From JALCLA01 sp965653565 (GTDB lineage: Bacteria; Pseudomonadota; Gammaproteobacteria; Xanthomonadales; Xanthomonadaceae), in contig CBFHAI010000017.1 of assembly GCA_965653565.1 (NCBI GenBank), forward strand, positions 1 through 64,000: 64,000 bases of DNA. The letters are read 5' to 3'. The position numbers and the translations under genes are program-made. Positions 41,954-51,858 of the stretch are shown here, in pieces. Within the stretch, counting starts at the first letter, position 1. Every line of letters starts with the position of its first letter. The notes beneath the pieces are model-generated. The model was not told where the DNA came from. It saw only the letters and a program-made list of their open reading frames with translations, and did no database searches.

Positions 41954-42544
41954 TCAGGCGTCGGCGAGCGCTTCCACGCGCACCAGCAGCAGCTCGCCGC
42001 CGCCGTCGAGGATCGAGCGGGCGCTGCCGTCGGCGCCGGCCCACAGGCGCAGGCTGTCGCCCTGTTCGAGCACGGCCACGTCGCTGCGATCCTTCAGCCG
42101 GGCCCGACCGCCGATCAGATGGATCAGCCACTGCACGCGCGGCTCGGCGAAGAACACCATCGGGCCGACCAGCGGACGGTGCAGCACATCGGCCTTGACC
42201 CGGTCGCGCTTCCAGATCAGGTTGAAATCGCGGGTCGGGCCGTCGAGCAGTTCGCAGTTCAATTCGTCTTCGCCGCGGAATCGGATGCGATCGCGCGGCG
42301 GCGACAGCTCGATCAATTCGCCGCCGCTGAAGCGCAATCGCATGCCGTTGCCTTCCAGCAGCACCAGCACGCGATCGTGCCCGGGAAACGCCGAGAACGC
42401 GCAGTCGTGATCGATCTCGGCGATCGACACGCGCCAGTCGTAGTCGTCGTTGTCGGGACTGCGGAAAATCTCGCGCGTCCAGCCGAGATTGTTCTTCCAG
42501 CGCATGCGCCGGTACTCGAAGGCGGGCAGGTGTTGCGCTCGCAC
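41954..42544 (-). CDS. HutD family protein
   Basis: A 196-residue cupin-like protein of the HutD/Ves family. The GTG start at 42544 (VRAQHLPAFEYRRMRWKNNLG) lies 7 nt after the SET gene stop. Motifs RMRWKNNLGWTREI, DYDWRVSIAEIDHDCAFSAFPGHDRVLVLLEGNG and FNLIWKRDR are characteristic. HutD in Pseudomonas affects histidine use by binding urocanate breakdown products; here no hut genes are near, so its role is open. Translationally close to the SET gene. Confidence 0.9.
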   Translation of the reverse strand: MRAQHLPAFEYRRMRWKNNLGWTREIFRSPDNDDYDWRVSIAEIDHDCAFSAFPGHDRVLVLLEGNGMRLRFSGGELIELSPPRDRIRFRGEDELNCELLDGPTRDFNLIWKRDRVKADVLHRPLVGPMVFFAEPRVQWLIHLIGGRARLKDRSDVAVLEQGDSLRLWAGADGSARSILDGGGELLLVRVEALADA

Positions 42545-42551
42545 GGCGCGC

Positions 42552-43016
42552 TCAGCCCGCCAGCAGCGCGGCCAGCTCGCGCGTCGAGCGCGACAGACTT
42601 TCCTGCCACGACCAGCCGACGATGGCCTCGCCAGTGAGCGCGTCGCGGAACGATTCTTCCTGTCCTTCGCCGAGCAGGTGGCGATAGTCGACGGTGATTT
42701 CGTCGCCGACCGCCAGATCGCGCGCGGCGAACACGAAACCCAGATGCCACAGCCCGTTGGCCGCAAAGCTGTGGTTGAGAAAGCATTCGTCCGGCCATTC
42801 GGGCGAGACGGTGTAGCGGTCTTCGAACCAGCGCACGCTGGCGGCCAGGGCTTCGGCCTGGTCGGGCAGGGCGAGCACTTCGTCCCAGCGGTAGACGCGC
42901 GGGATGGCGTCCGGCGCCACCACGATGCGCCCGCGCGGCACCGCTTCGGCGGCGAAAACGCCCTGTCCGGCGCCGGGGATGGTGGACGGCGCGACGCGAT
43001 AGGCAGGCAGGATCAT
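42552..43016 (-). CDS. SET domain-containing protein
   Basis: A 154-residue stand-alone SET domain protein, a putative lysine methyltransferase using S-adenosylmethionine. It begins YRVAPSTIPGAGQGVFAAE, the usual first SET motif (GxGxFA). The catalytic region is ECFLNHSFAANGLWHLGFVFAARDLAVGDEITVDYRHL, with NHS and the GDEITVDY tyrosine. No pre-SET or post-SET zinc cysteines. The ATG at 43016 begins the domain directly; a frame upstream is not conserved. Bacterial targets are mostly unknown. Confidence 0.9.
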   Translation of the reverse strand: MILPAYRVAPSTIPGAGQGVFAAEAVPRGRIVVAPDAIPRVYRWDEVLALPDQAEALAASVRWFEDRYTVSPEWPDECFLNHSFAANGLWHLGFVFAARDLAVGDEITVDYRHLLGEGQEESFRDALTGEAIVGWSWQESLSRSTRELAALLAG

Positions 43017-43163
43017 GGACTCGGATGCAAGTTCGGTTGCACCGAAGTTTATCCGAGGCGCGCGCAAAAGCCGCCGCCCCGCCGTCACCGGCGGAGCGGG
43101 GGCGTCCTGCCGCGAACTGCTCCGGGCCGCAGCGCCTGTCGCCCGGACGGCATTCCCTGCCGC

Positions 43164-43463
43164 TTACTGTTGCGGGGCTGACGAGGCGCCCACTTCGATG
43201 ACATCGCGATTCTTCTCGACCAGTTTCAGGCCGATGCCTTTGACTTCGGCCAACTGCTCGGGACTCTTGAACGGCCCGTGCTCCTTGCGGTGCGCGACGA
43301 TGGCCTCGGCCTTGGCCAGGCCCACGCCGTTGAGCGCGGCCGCCAGCGTCGGCGCATCGGCCGAATTGATATCGACTTTCTGCGCCGGTGCGGCCGCCGC
43401 GGCGGCGCCGGCCAGCAGCAGGGCGAACAGCAGCGATTTGAGAAAGGTGGCGAGACGTTGCAT
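43164..43463 (-). CDS. Small exported ComEA-like helix-hairpin-helix protein
   Basis: A 99-residue protein with a signal peptide (MQRLATFLKSLLFALLLAGAAAAA) and a single ComEA-type double HhH domain: KVDINSADAPTLAAALNGVGLAKAEAIVAHRKEHGPF, LAEVKGIGLKLVEKNRDVI. The domain binds double-stranded DNA without sequence preference. Short exported ComEA homologues deliver DNA in transformation in some Gram-negatives and are common in this order; no other competence gene is near. The ATG at 43463 was preferred over a longer frame because of the signal peptide. Confidence 0.92.
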   Translation of the reverse strand: MQRLATFLKSLLFALLLAGAAAAAAPAQKVDINSADAPTLAAALNGVGLAKAEAIVAHRKEHGPFKSPEQLAEVKGIGLKLVEKNRDVIEVGASSAPQQ

Positions 43464-43667
43464 GGCGGACTCCTGAGCACTGAAGGTAGGTTGGCGACCG
43501 GCGCAGTACGACTGGCACGGTGGACAAAGTGTCCGCATCCGCAGCGAGCGATCCCATCGGTGCGGCGCTGTATTTCGTGTCGGTGCAGGGCGCGAAATCG
43601 TCTAGGAAAAATCTCATCGCAGGCTCGGCGATTCCGCGTATGGCCTGCGTGGGCCGCCGCCCGGCGC

Positions 43668-43673
43668 TAGAAT
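43668..43673 (+). promoter_or_regulatory. Probable -10 box of the M20 peptidase gene
   Basis: TAGAAT lies 28 nt upstream of the ATG. No clear -35. The same box precedes dcd at 9469, so it may be a lineage-typical -10. Confidence 0.35.
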
Positions 43674-43700
43674 CGCGTTTTCGACTGCAGGAAGTTTCCG

Positions 43701-45200
<1,500 letters not shown>

Positions 45201-45247
45201 TGGTTGACGGAGGTTTTGAGTTGCTGAAGGGCTTCGGTGCACAACAA

Positions 45248-45281
45248 TTTCGTCATTCCCGCCTGCGCGGGAATGACGAAA
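45248..45281. repeat. Hairpin repeat, GTCATTCCCGC type
   Basis: A perfect 15-bp stem (45248-45262 with 45267-45281) with a 4-nt loop CTGC. The same core CATTCCCGC...GCGGGAATG is present at 61682-61715 and in part at 61613-61640. It lies between convergent genes. Confidence 0.75.
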
Positions 45282-45393
45282 AGTGAGGGCACCGGCGGTG
45301 CGGAAAAAGCAATTGCGAAACCGAACCCATCTCGGATTCCGCTTCGCTGCACCCAGGCTGCAAACCAAAGCCACGAGGATCGACCAGAACCCG

Positions 45394-48120
45394 TCAACCG
45401 GCCGCCAAGCTTTCGCGCACGACTTCCAATCGCGCGCGCTGCGGTGCTTCGCGCACCAGCACGGGATCGAGCACCGCATCGGCGCGCTCATGCCAGCGCC
45501 TGGCGGCGGCTGAATCTCCTTCCGCGATCGCCAGTTCGGACAATTCGAGCAATACCAATCCGACGCCGACGTAGCGTTCGCCACGCGCCGCCGTGGCCGT
45601 CGCCAGGGCGCGTTCGAGCAGCGCGCGCGCCGCCTCGAAATCGCCGGCTTTGGCGGCGAGTGCGGCGCGGATGCGCAGGGCGAAGGCATAGCGCGGACTG
45701 TTCTCGCCGCCGATGTCGGCGACCGCGGCGTCGATCGCATCGAGCAGCTGCGTGGCGGTGGCGGGGTCGCCGAAGCGGCGGTGCCATTCGGCCAGATGCA
45801 GGCGCTGGCGGGCGCGTTGCAGGACGTAGCGCGGGTCGTCCTTCGCCGGGATCGGCAGTTCCAGCAGCGTGCGCGATTCGGCCGCTTCGCCCGACAGCAG
45901 CAACATGCGGCCCAGATTCTGCCGATAACGAAACAGCGGCAGTTCCTGATCGGCGGCGTTGCGTTCGGCCAGCGCCAGCGCTTCGCGCATCGGCGGCAGA
46001 CCGCGCACGTAGTCGCCCTGTTCCTCGTACAACTCGGCGACGTTGTTGAGATTGCTCGCGAGCGCCGGATCGTCCGCCGCCAACGAGCGGCGGCTGAGTT
46101 CGAGCGATTCCTGGAACTGCTTGCCGGCCTCGAGCGTGCGGCCCTGTTCGTAGTACACGTGGCCGAGCGAATCGTGCACGCTGGAAATCAGCCAGCTGTC
46201 TTCCGCCAGGATGAAGCGGCGGTGGCGCAGCACTTCGAGCAGCACGCGTTCGGCGGCGAGGAAATTGCCGGCTTCGCGCAACACGGTGGCCTGGATCGTC
46301 ATCGCCGCCAGCAGGGCGGGGTCGCGCGGACCGAGCGCGGTTCGCATGCGCGCGATCGGCGCGTCGATCAGGCCCAGCGCTTCCTGCGGGCGATCTTCGA
46401 GGGCCAGCATTTCGGCCAGATAAAGCTCGATTTCGTTGGTGGTCGGATGTTGCGTGCCGAGCGACGAATGCGCCAGTATGCGCGCTCGGCGCAGGGTCGC
46501 GCCGGCCTCGTCGAACATGCGCTGGCGCGATTGCATGAGGCCGAGTTTGGAAAGGTCGGTGGCGTTCTGGCCGGCATCGTCGTAAGGCGACAGCAGCGCA
46601 AGCACTTCTTCGTAGCGCTGCTGCGCTTCGGCGTAGCGGCCGCGATGGTCCAGCGCGCTGCCGAGCAGCCGCAGATACTGCGCGCGCTCGGCCGGCGTGG
46701 CGCCCGATTCGTGCGCGGCGTCGGCGGCGGCGATCAGCAATTCGGTGGCTTTCTTCGGCTGCCCGAGGCTGCGATAGATTTCGCCGAGCGTGCCGGCCAG
46801 GCGTGCGCGCAAATGCGGCGGCAGATCTTCGCGATCCTGCAGCCGCTGCTCGCCGAATTCGACCAGGTCGACCGCGGTCAGCAGGCGCGGCCCCGACGAG
46901 CCCGGCTCGGCCTGACGGAACAGATCGGTGAGGAAGGCCGTCACCGTTTCGGCGTCGCGCGCGAAGCGCGTGGCGCGATCGCGCTGTTCGGCCAGCCGCA
47001 CGGCGCCCACGCCGAGCGCCACCAGCAGGGCGACGAACATCACGCTCTCGATCGGACGGCGGCGTATCAGTTTCCATGCCGCGTAACCCCAGCCGCGCCG
47101 CGCCGCGTGCACCGGGAAACCGGCGAGCCAGCGCTCGAGATCCTCCGACATCGCCTGCGCGGTGGGATAGCGATCGCGCACGTCCTGCGCGCAGGCGCGG
47201 CGCACGATCGCATCCAGATCGCCCTTGATCGTTGCCCGTCGCGCCGCCGGCGCCAGTTCGCTCGGGCGCGGGATTTCGTTCTGGCCGCGCGGCGGCAGGC
47301 GGCCGGCGAGCAGTTCGAACAGCAGGATGCCGAGCGCGAAAATATCGCTGCCGGTGCTCACCGGTTCGCAGCGCAGCTGTTCCGGGCTGGCATAGGCCGG
47401 CGTCAGCCACGGCTGCGTCACCGGGTTGGGCCCCTCGGCGTGCAGCAGTTTTGCGACGCCGAAATCGAGCAGCACCGGGCGGCCGTCGTCGCGCAGCAGC
47501 ACGTTGCCGGGCTTGATGTCGCGATGCACGACGAGCCGCTGATGCGCGTAGTTGACCGCCTGCGCGATCTCCACCATCAAGCGCACGCGTTCGGTCACCG
47601 ACAATTGCTGTTTTTCGCAGGCCGCGCTGATCGGCGAGCCGCGCACGTATTCCATCACCAGATAAGGATGGCCGTCGGCGGTTTCGCCGCCGTCGAGCAG
47701 GCGCGCGATGTTCGGATGATCGAGCGTCGCCAGCAGTTGCCGTTCGTGGCGCAGTTGCCGGGCCGCATCGGGCGTGGCGACGCCGCCGATCAGTTTGATC
47801 GCGACCTGCAGATCGAACTGATCGTCGGCGCGGTCGGCCAGATACACCACGCCGGTGCCGCCGCGGCCCAGTTCGCGCAGGATGCGGTAGGGCCCGAGGC
47901 GTTCGCCGACGGCGATCTTTACCGTGGCGGCGGAGAACGCGGCGCCGAGCTGGCCGGTGATATCGGTGTCGTCGCCGTCGGTGGCGAGCATCGAGGCCAG
48001 CACTTCGCGCAGTGCGCCGTCGGTGGTGACGCTCTGCAGCCAGGCATCGCGCTGCGCAGGGTCGACCGAGGCACCCTGCCAGAACAGATCCTCCAGTTTG
48101 CGAAGATCTTCGCGCCCCAC
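45394..48120 (-). CDS. Ser/Thr protein kinase with TPR repeats
   Basis: A 908-residue kinase. The GTG start at 48120 has GAGGA 5 nt upstream; the frame stays open to 48192 but without ribosome site. Kinase domain about 78-350: GRGGTGVVY loop, Lys109 (VAIKLIG), HRDIKPGN with Asp201, DFG 219-221, TPAYASPEQL. One membrane helix near residue 375 (ESVMFVALLVALGVGAV). The outer part has many TPR pairs. A short N-terminal segment (LEDLFWQGASVDPAQRDAWL) is typical of the xanthomonad/myxobacterial kinase group. It stands alone, divergent from folP, unlike the kinase at 29206. Confidence 0.93.
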   Translation of the reverse strand: MGREDLRKLEDLFWQGASVDPAQRDAWLQSVTTDGALREVLASMLATDGDDTDITGQLGAAFSAATVKIAVGERLGPYRILRELGRGGTGVVYLADRADDQFDLQVAIKLIGGVATPDAARQLRHERQLLATLDHPNIARLLDGGETADGHPYLVMEYVRGSPISAACEKQQLSVTERVRLMVEIAQAVNYAHQRLVVHRDIKPGNVLLRDDGRPVLLDFGVAKLLHAEGPNPVTQPWLTPAYASPEQLRCEPVSTGSDIFALGILLFELLAGRLPPRGQNEIPRPSELAPAARRATIKGDLDAIVRRACAQDVRDRYPTAQAMSEDLERWLAGFPVHAARRGWGYAAWKLIRRRPIESVMFVALLVALGVGAVRLAEQRDRATRFARDAETVTAFLTDLFRQAEPGSSGPRLLTAVDLVEFGEQRLQDREDLPPHLRARLAGTLGEIYRSLGQPKKATELLIAAADAAHESGATPAERAQYLRLLGSALDHRGRYAEAQQRYEEVLALLSPYDDAGQNATDLSKLGLMQSRQRMFDEAGATLRRARILAHSSLGTQHPTTNEIELYLAEMLALEDRPQEALGLIDAPIARMRTALGPRDPALLAAMTIQATVLREAGNFLAAERVLLEVLRHRRFILAEDSWLISSVHDSLGHVYYEQGRTLEAGKQFQESLELSRRSLAADDPALASNLNNVAELYEEQGDYVRGLPPMREALALAERNAADQELPLFRYRQNLGRMLLLSGEAAESRTLLELPIPAKDDPRYVLQRARQRLHLAEWHRRFGDPATATQLLDAIDAAVADIGGENSPRYAFALRIRAALAAKAGDFEAARALLERALATATAARGERYVGVGLVLLELSELAIAEGDSAAARRWHERADAVLDPVLVREAPQRARLEVVRESLAAG

Positions 48121-48324
48121 GTCGTTCCTCGTCAGCCCGCCCGGAATTCCACCGATGGCGATTGCCGGCCAGTGCCGCACGGCCGATGCCATCGCATACG
48201 ACTATACCGACTGCGCGCCCGCGCGGCCGTCGGCCGGCCGCCGATCCCGTGCGCTGCGCCGCAATTCCGAAAACCGGGCCGGCGCTGGGGTAGGCTGCGC
48301 GCTCCGAAATCCGGATCGCCGCCC

Positions 48325-49227
48325 ATGTTCGCCACCATCCCCGAACTCGATTGCGCCGGCCGCCGCCTGCTGCTCGACCGCGCCCGCATCCTCGGCATCG
48401 TCAACGTCACCCCCGATTCGTTCTCCGACGGCGGCGAGCACGACAGCGTCGCGGCCGCCGTGGCGCATGGGCTGAAGCTGGTGGAGGAAGGCGCCGACGC
48501 GCTCGATGTCGGCGGCGAATCCACGCGCCCCGGTGCGCAGGACGTGTCCGTCGACGAGGAATTGCGCCGCACCATTCCGGTGGTCGAAGCGCTCGCCGCG
48601 CAAACCTCGGTGCCGATTTCGATCGATACTTCCCAGCCCGAAGTGATGCGTGCGGCGGTGGCCGCCGGCGCCGGCCTGATCAACGACGTGCGCGCGCTGC
48701 AACTCGATGGTGCGCTCGATGCCGCCGCCGCGCTCGGTGTGCCGGTGGTGCTGATGCACATGCAGGGCGAGCCCGGCACGATGCAGGATGCGCCCGCCTA
48801 CGACGACGTCGTCTCCGAGGTGCATCGCTTCCTCACGCAGCGGATCTTCGCCTGCGAAATGAGCGGCATCGACAAGAAACGCATCGTGATCGACGTCGGC
48901 TTCGGTTTCGGCAAGACGCTCGAACACAATCTCGCCTTGCTGCGGCAGCTGTCGCGCTTCACCGATCTGGGCGTGCCGGTGCTCGCCGGCCTCTCGCGCA
49001 AAGGCATGATCGGCGCGCTCACCGGCCGCGCCGTGCACGACCGCGCGGCCGGCTCGGCCGCCGCGGCGCTGATCGCCGTGCAACACGGCGCGATGCTGGT
49101 CCGCGTCCACGACGTCGCCGCTACCCGCGACGCCCTGGCCGTGTGGCAGGGCGTGGCACAGCAATCGGTGCCTGTCGCACGCAAGAGTGCGCGCGGCGGG
49201 TCGTTGCGGTTTTCGGACGAGGAATAG
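48325..49227 (+). CDS. folP: Dihydropteroate synthase
   Basis: A 300-residue TIM-barrel enzyme that joins pABA to dihydropterin pyrophosphate in folate synthesis; the sulfonamide target. Motifs: IVNVTPDSFSDGG, DVGGESTRPGA, ISIDTSQPEVM, INDVRAL, MHMQGEPGTMQ, DVGFGFGKTLEHN and LAGLSRKGMIG, RVHDVAAT. The extra C-terminal tail after GVAQQ is Ser/Arg-rich. The ATG at 48325 has no strong Shine-Dalgarno. The stop is 16 nt from a tandem heptamer array. Usually followed by glmM; here it is not. Confidence 0.97.
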   Translation: MFATIPELDCAGRRLLLDRARILGIVNVTPDSFSDGGEHDSVAAAVAHGLKLVEEGADALDVGGESTRPGAQDVSVDEELRRTIPVVEALAAQTSVPISIDTSQPEVMRAAVAAGAGLINDVRALQLDGALDAAAALGVPVVLMHMQGEPGTMQDAPAYDDVVSEVHRFLTQRIFACEMSGIDKKRIVIDVGFGFGKTLEHNLALLRQLSRFTDLGVPVLAGLSRKGMIGALTGRAVHDRAAGSAAAALIAVQHGAMLVRVHDVAATRDALAVWQGVAQQSVPVARKSARGGSLRFSDEE

Positions 49228-49243
49228 CGCGGGGCCGGGAATC

Positions 49244-49317
49244 GGGAGTCGGGAGTCGGAGTCGGGAGTCGGGAGTCGGGAGTCGGGAGTCGGGAGTCGG
49301 GAGTCGGGAGTCGGGAG
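49244..49317 (+). repeat. Tandem array of GGGAGTC heptamers
   Basis: Nine full GGGAGTC units, one shortened unit (GGAGTC at 49258-49263) and a partial GGGAG follow in direct order. It starts 17 nt after the folP stop and lies between convergent genes. GGG tracts every 7 nt with 4-nt loops fit an intramolecular G-quadruplex on the plus strand. A degenerate relative (CGGGAATCGGGAGTAG) occurs at 49411-49436. Confidence 0.9.
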
Positions 49318-49471
49318 CTACGTTGCGCTGCCAGCCTCTTCAGTCCCTTCGTTTTTGCTCCCTTCGCGTCCTTTCTCTTTCCTTCGTGTCCTTCGCGTCC
49401 CGCTCTGAACCGGGAATCGGGAGTAGAGAATCGGGAAAAGAGCGCGCTGCGCTTCGACCGATGAGGTGGCG

Positions 49472-51277
49472 CTAAGCCAACGGTCCCACTTCGATGCGAT
49501 TGCGCCCCGCGTGTTTGGCCGCATACAGCGCCGCATCGGCATTTTTCAGCAGCTCCGCCGGGGCGCATGGATAGCCCGCCGGCACCGCGTAAACGCCGAT
49601 GCTCACCGTGCAATCGATGTTCGCGGTTTCGCACGGCACCGCCTGCGACGCCACGCCGGCGCGCACCCGTTCGGCCAGCTCGCTGGCGGCCTGCGAGCTG
49701 CAGTTCGGCACCAGCAGCGCGAACTCTTCGCCGCCGAAGCGCGCCAGCGTGCCGCCGGCCTGGCGCGCGATGCGCTCGATCACTTGCGCCAGCGCGCGCA
49801 GGCAATCGTCGCCGGCGATGTGGCCGTGGCGGTCATTGATGTCCTTGAAGTGATCGACGTCGATCATCATCAGCGCCAGCGGCTCGCCGCGGTCGCGCGC
49901 CTGCTGGCAGAACTGCACCACGGCGTCGTCCAGATGACGGCGGTTGTAGACGCCGGTGAGGCCGTCGCGGCGGCTGAAATCCTGCAACCGGCGATTGGCT
50001 TCTTCGAGCCGCTGCAAGGTGGCGTCCAGTTCCGCCGTGCGCGCACGCACGCGCGCTTCCAGATGGCCGCGCGCTTCGTCCTGGATGCGCTCGTTCTCCG
50101 CCTTCAGCACGTTGATGCGATAGGCCAGCGCGAACGACAGCAGGATCATCTCGGCCGCCGAGCCCAACTGCATGCTGTACTCGGTGAGCGGCGTCTTCGG
50201 CAGCATGCCGAGCGACACCGCGGCGAACACCACCACGCCGATCAGCAGCGCGCTCCAGGCCACCAGGAAATGCCGCGCCGGTGCATAGCGGCGCACGCAC
50301 AGCAGGCCGCAAACGAAGATCACCGGCGCGATCAGCAGCGCCAGCACGGTCTGGAACTGGATCACCACGCGATAAGACAGCAGCAGGGTGCCGAGCAGCG
50401 GCAACGCGGCCGCGAGCATGAAGACCAGCACCACGCGATCGGCGATCGGCGCGTGTTTGCCCAGCTCCAGGAACGAGCGGCTGAATTGCAGCATGCACAG
50501 GTTCGACAGCGCGATGAAAAGCGGTATCGCGAGGTTGCCCCAATCGGGCTGGGTCGGCCAGAAATACTGGAAAGCCAGGCCGTTCAAGCACAGCAGCAGC
50601 ACGCCGAGCGACGCCACGTACAGCACGTACCAGAGAAAATTACGATCGCCCACCGAGACCCACAGAATCAGGTTGTACAGCAGCAGCGCGATCAGCACGC
50701 CGTAGTACACGCCCAGCCCGATGTTGGCGGGCAACAACCGCTCCATGTAGACGTCGGGCCGCGCCAGCACCAGCGGCACCTGCATCGAGCTTTGCGATTG
50801 CACGCGCAGATAGAACTCGCTGGGTTCGCCGCTCGGCAGGTCGAGCGCGAAGTTGAGATAGCGCAGGTCGGCATCGCGCGTCGAAAACGCCGTGCGGTCG
50901 CCCGATTCGCGCGTGCCGACGCGGCCCTGCGGATCGATGCGGTGCAGCGTCACATGATCGAGCAGCGCATATTCGATCGCCAGCAGCCAGCGCTGCGTGG
51001 CCGCGCCATCGTTGCCGGCGGTGAAGTGGAACCACAGCGCGCCGTCGACGTAACCGAAGTTCGAGCGTTGCTGCGGCAGCGGCGCGAACTCGCCGGCGCG
51101 CGCACGGGCCCGTACTTCGTCGAGCGTGAGGCTGCCGGTGGCGTCGTGCAGCACGGTGGTGTGCTGCGCGAGCGGGTAGGTGTCGCCGGTCGCATCCAGG
51201 TGCAGCGTGGCGGCGGGCAGGCCGGCGGCGAACGAGCCGCCGAGCAGCGACGCCAGCGCAAGGCCCCAAACGCGCAT
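49472..51277 (-). CDS. Diguanylate cyclase with 7TMR-DISM sensor
   Basis: A 601-residue inner-membrane enzyme making cyclic di-GMP. Signal peptide 1-22, a periplasmic 7TMR-DISMED2 beta-sandwich domain (GALWFHFTAGND, RYLNFALDLPSGEPSEFYLRVQS), then seven helices of the 7TMR-DISM_7TM type, a coiled coil (ERIQDEARGHLEARVRARTAEL), and a C-terminal GGDEF domain with DGLTGVYNRR, IDVDHFKDIND and the active site GGEEF. No EAL. No clear RxxD inhibitory site in front of GGEEF (LARFGGEEF). The ATG at 51277 begins the signal peptide. Confidence 0.94.
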   Translation of the reverse strand: MRVWGLALASLLGGSFAAGLPAATLHLDATGDTYPLAQHTTVLHDATGSLTLDEVRARARAGEFAPLPQQRSNFGYVDGALWFHFTAGNDGAATQRWLLAIEYALLDHVTLHRIDPQGRVGTRESGDRTAFSTRDADLRYLNFALDLPSGEPSEFYLRVQSQSSMQVPLVLARPDVYMERLLPANIGLGVYYGVLIALLLYNLILWVSVGDRNFLWYVLYVASLGVLLLCLNGLAFQYFWPTQPDWGNLAIPLFIALSNLCMLQFSRSFLELGKHAPIADRVVLVFMLAAALPLLGTLLLSYRVVIQFQTVLALLIAPVIFVCGLLCVRRYAPARHFLVAWSALLIGVVVFAAVSLGMLPKTPLTEYSMQLGSAAEMILLSFALAYRINVLKAENERIQDEARGHLEARVRARTAELDATLQRLEEANRRLQDFSRRDGLTGVYNRRHLDDAVVQFCQQARDRGEPLALMMIDVDHFKDINDRHGHIAGDDCLRALAQVIERIARQAGGTLARFGGEEFALLVPNCSSQAASELAERVRAGVASQAVPCETANIDCTVSIGVYAVPAGYPCAPAELLKNADAALYAAKHAGRNRIEVGPLA

Positions 51278-51411
51278 CCGGCCACCCCTGATGAGTACGT
51301 CCCGCGCCGAAGATAGTCCTTGCGAAGGGCGTGTGCTGCGGATGGCATCGAAGTTCACCGATGTCCAAACGGCGTGAGCGTTCCGCTTTTTGGCGGGTGG
51401 TTGCGGCTCGG

Positions 51412-51441
51412 TTGCGCCGCGCCGTCGAAATCGATTAATGT
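51412..51441 (+). promoter_or_regulatory. Probable promoter of the his operon
   Basis: TTGCGC (51412-51417) and TAATGT (51436-51441) are separated by 18 bp. The -10 lies within the palindromic operator. Transcription would begin near 51448, leaving a leader under 20 nt. Confidence 0.45.
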
Positions 51442-51464
51442 ATTAACACGCTAATACATTCATC
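51433..51464 (+). promoter_or_regulatory. Palindromic operator before the TrpR-family gene
   Basis: A near-perfect 32-bp dyad with the arms AATGTATTA and TAATACATT (51437-51445, 51452-51460) extended by GAT and ATC at the ends. The GTATTA...TAATAC core resembles the E. coli trp operator GTACTAGTTAACTAGTAC, the site of the family to which the next gene belongs. It overlaps the presumed -10 and ends 1 nt before the ATG. Confidence 0.65.
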
Positions 51465-51465
51465 C

Positions 51466-51795
51466 ATGAAAAGACGCTCGCTCCAGCCCGATACCCCGCC
51501 GGTCGACCCGCTCGACGCGCTCTGCGATGCGCTGCTCAGCCTGCACGAGCGCGCCGACGTGCGCGCCCTGCTGCTCGATCTGTGCACGCCGGCCGAGCTC
51601 GAGGCGATGTCGGATCGCTGGCGCGTGGTGCCGCTGCTGCTGGCCGGCCTGCCGTATCGCGAAATCCACGACCGCACGGCGGTCAGCGTCACCACCATCG
51701 GCCGCGTCGCGCGCTGCCTGGGACAGGGCAACGGCGGCTATCGGCGCGCGGCGGAAAGTCTCGGCCTGCATCCGGCGCACGACGCCAGCCATTGA
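51466..51795 (+). CDS. TrpR/YerC-family regulator of histidine biosynthesis
   Basis: A 109-residue helical protein of the TrpR-like YerC/YecD family. Helices (LDALCDALLSLHERADVRALLLDLCTP), then AELEAMSDRWRVVPLLLAGLPYREI and the DNA-reading HTH DRTAVSVTTIGRVARCLGQGNGG. In xanthomonads a protein of this family (called HisR in regulon reconstructions, from memory) is placed in front of hisG and is thought to repress the operon when histidine is plentiful. The palindrome directly before the ATG supports self-control. The stop is 63 bp from hisG. Confidence 0.92.
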   Translation: MKRRSLQPDTPPVDPLDALCDALLSLHERADVRALLLDLCTPAELEAMSDRWRVVPLLLAGLPYREIHDRTAVSVTTIGRVARCLGQGNGGYRRAAESLGLHPAHDASH

Positions 51796-51858
51796 CGCGT
51801 CGCGCGAGTCGCCCGACGCCTGCTCCACCCATCGAACGAAAACCCCCGGATGCTTCCC

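Noticed and set aside
45781..48324. Plus-strand frame of about 848 codons joined upstream to folP
   Set aside because: It is antisense to the kinase gene and has no domain. folP has a proper start at 48325.
49244..49317. Tandem repeat as CRISPR array
   Set aside because: The unit is 7 bp without spacers and no cas genes are present.
51278..51465. Histidine attenuator or leader peptide
   Set aside because: No run of His codons and no antiterminator hairpins; a repressor operator was found instead.
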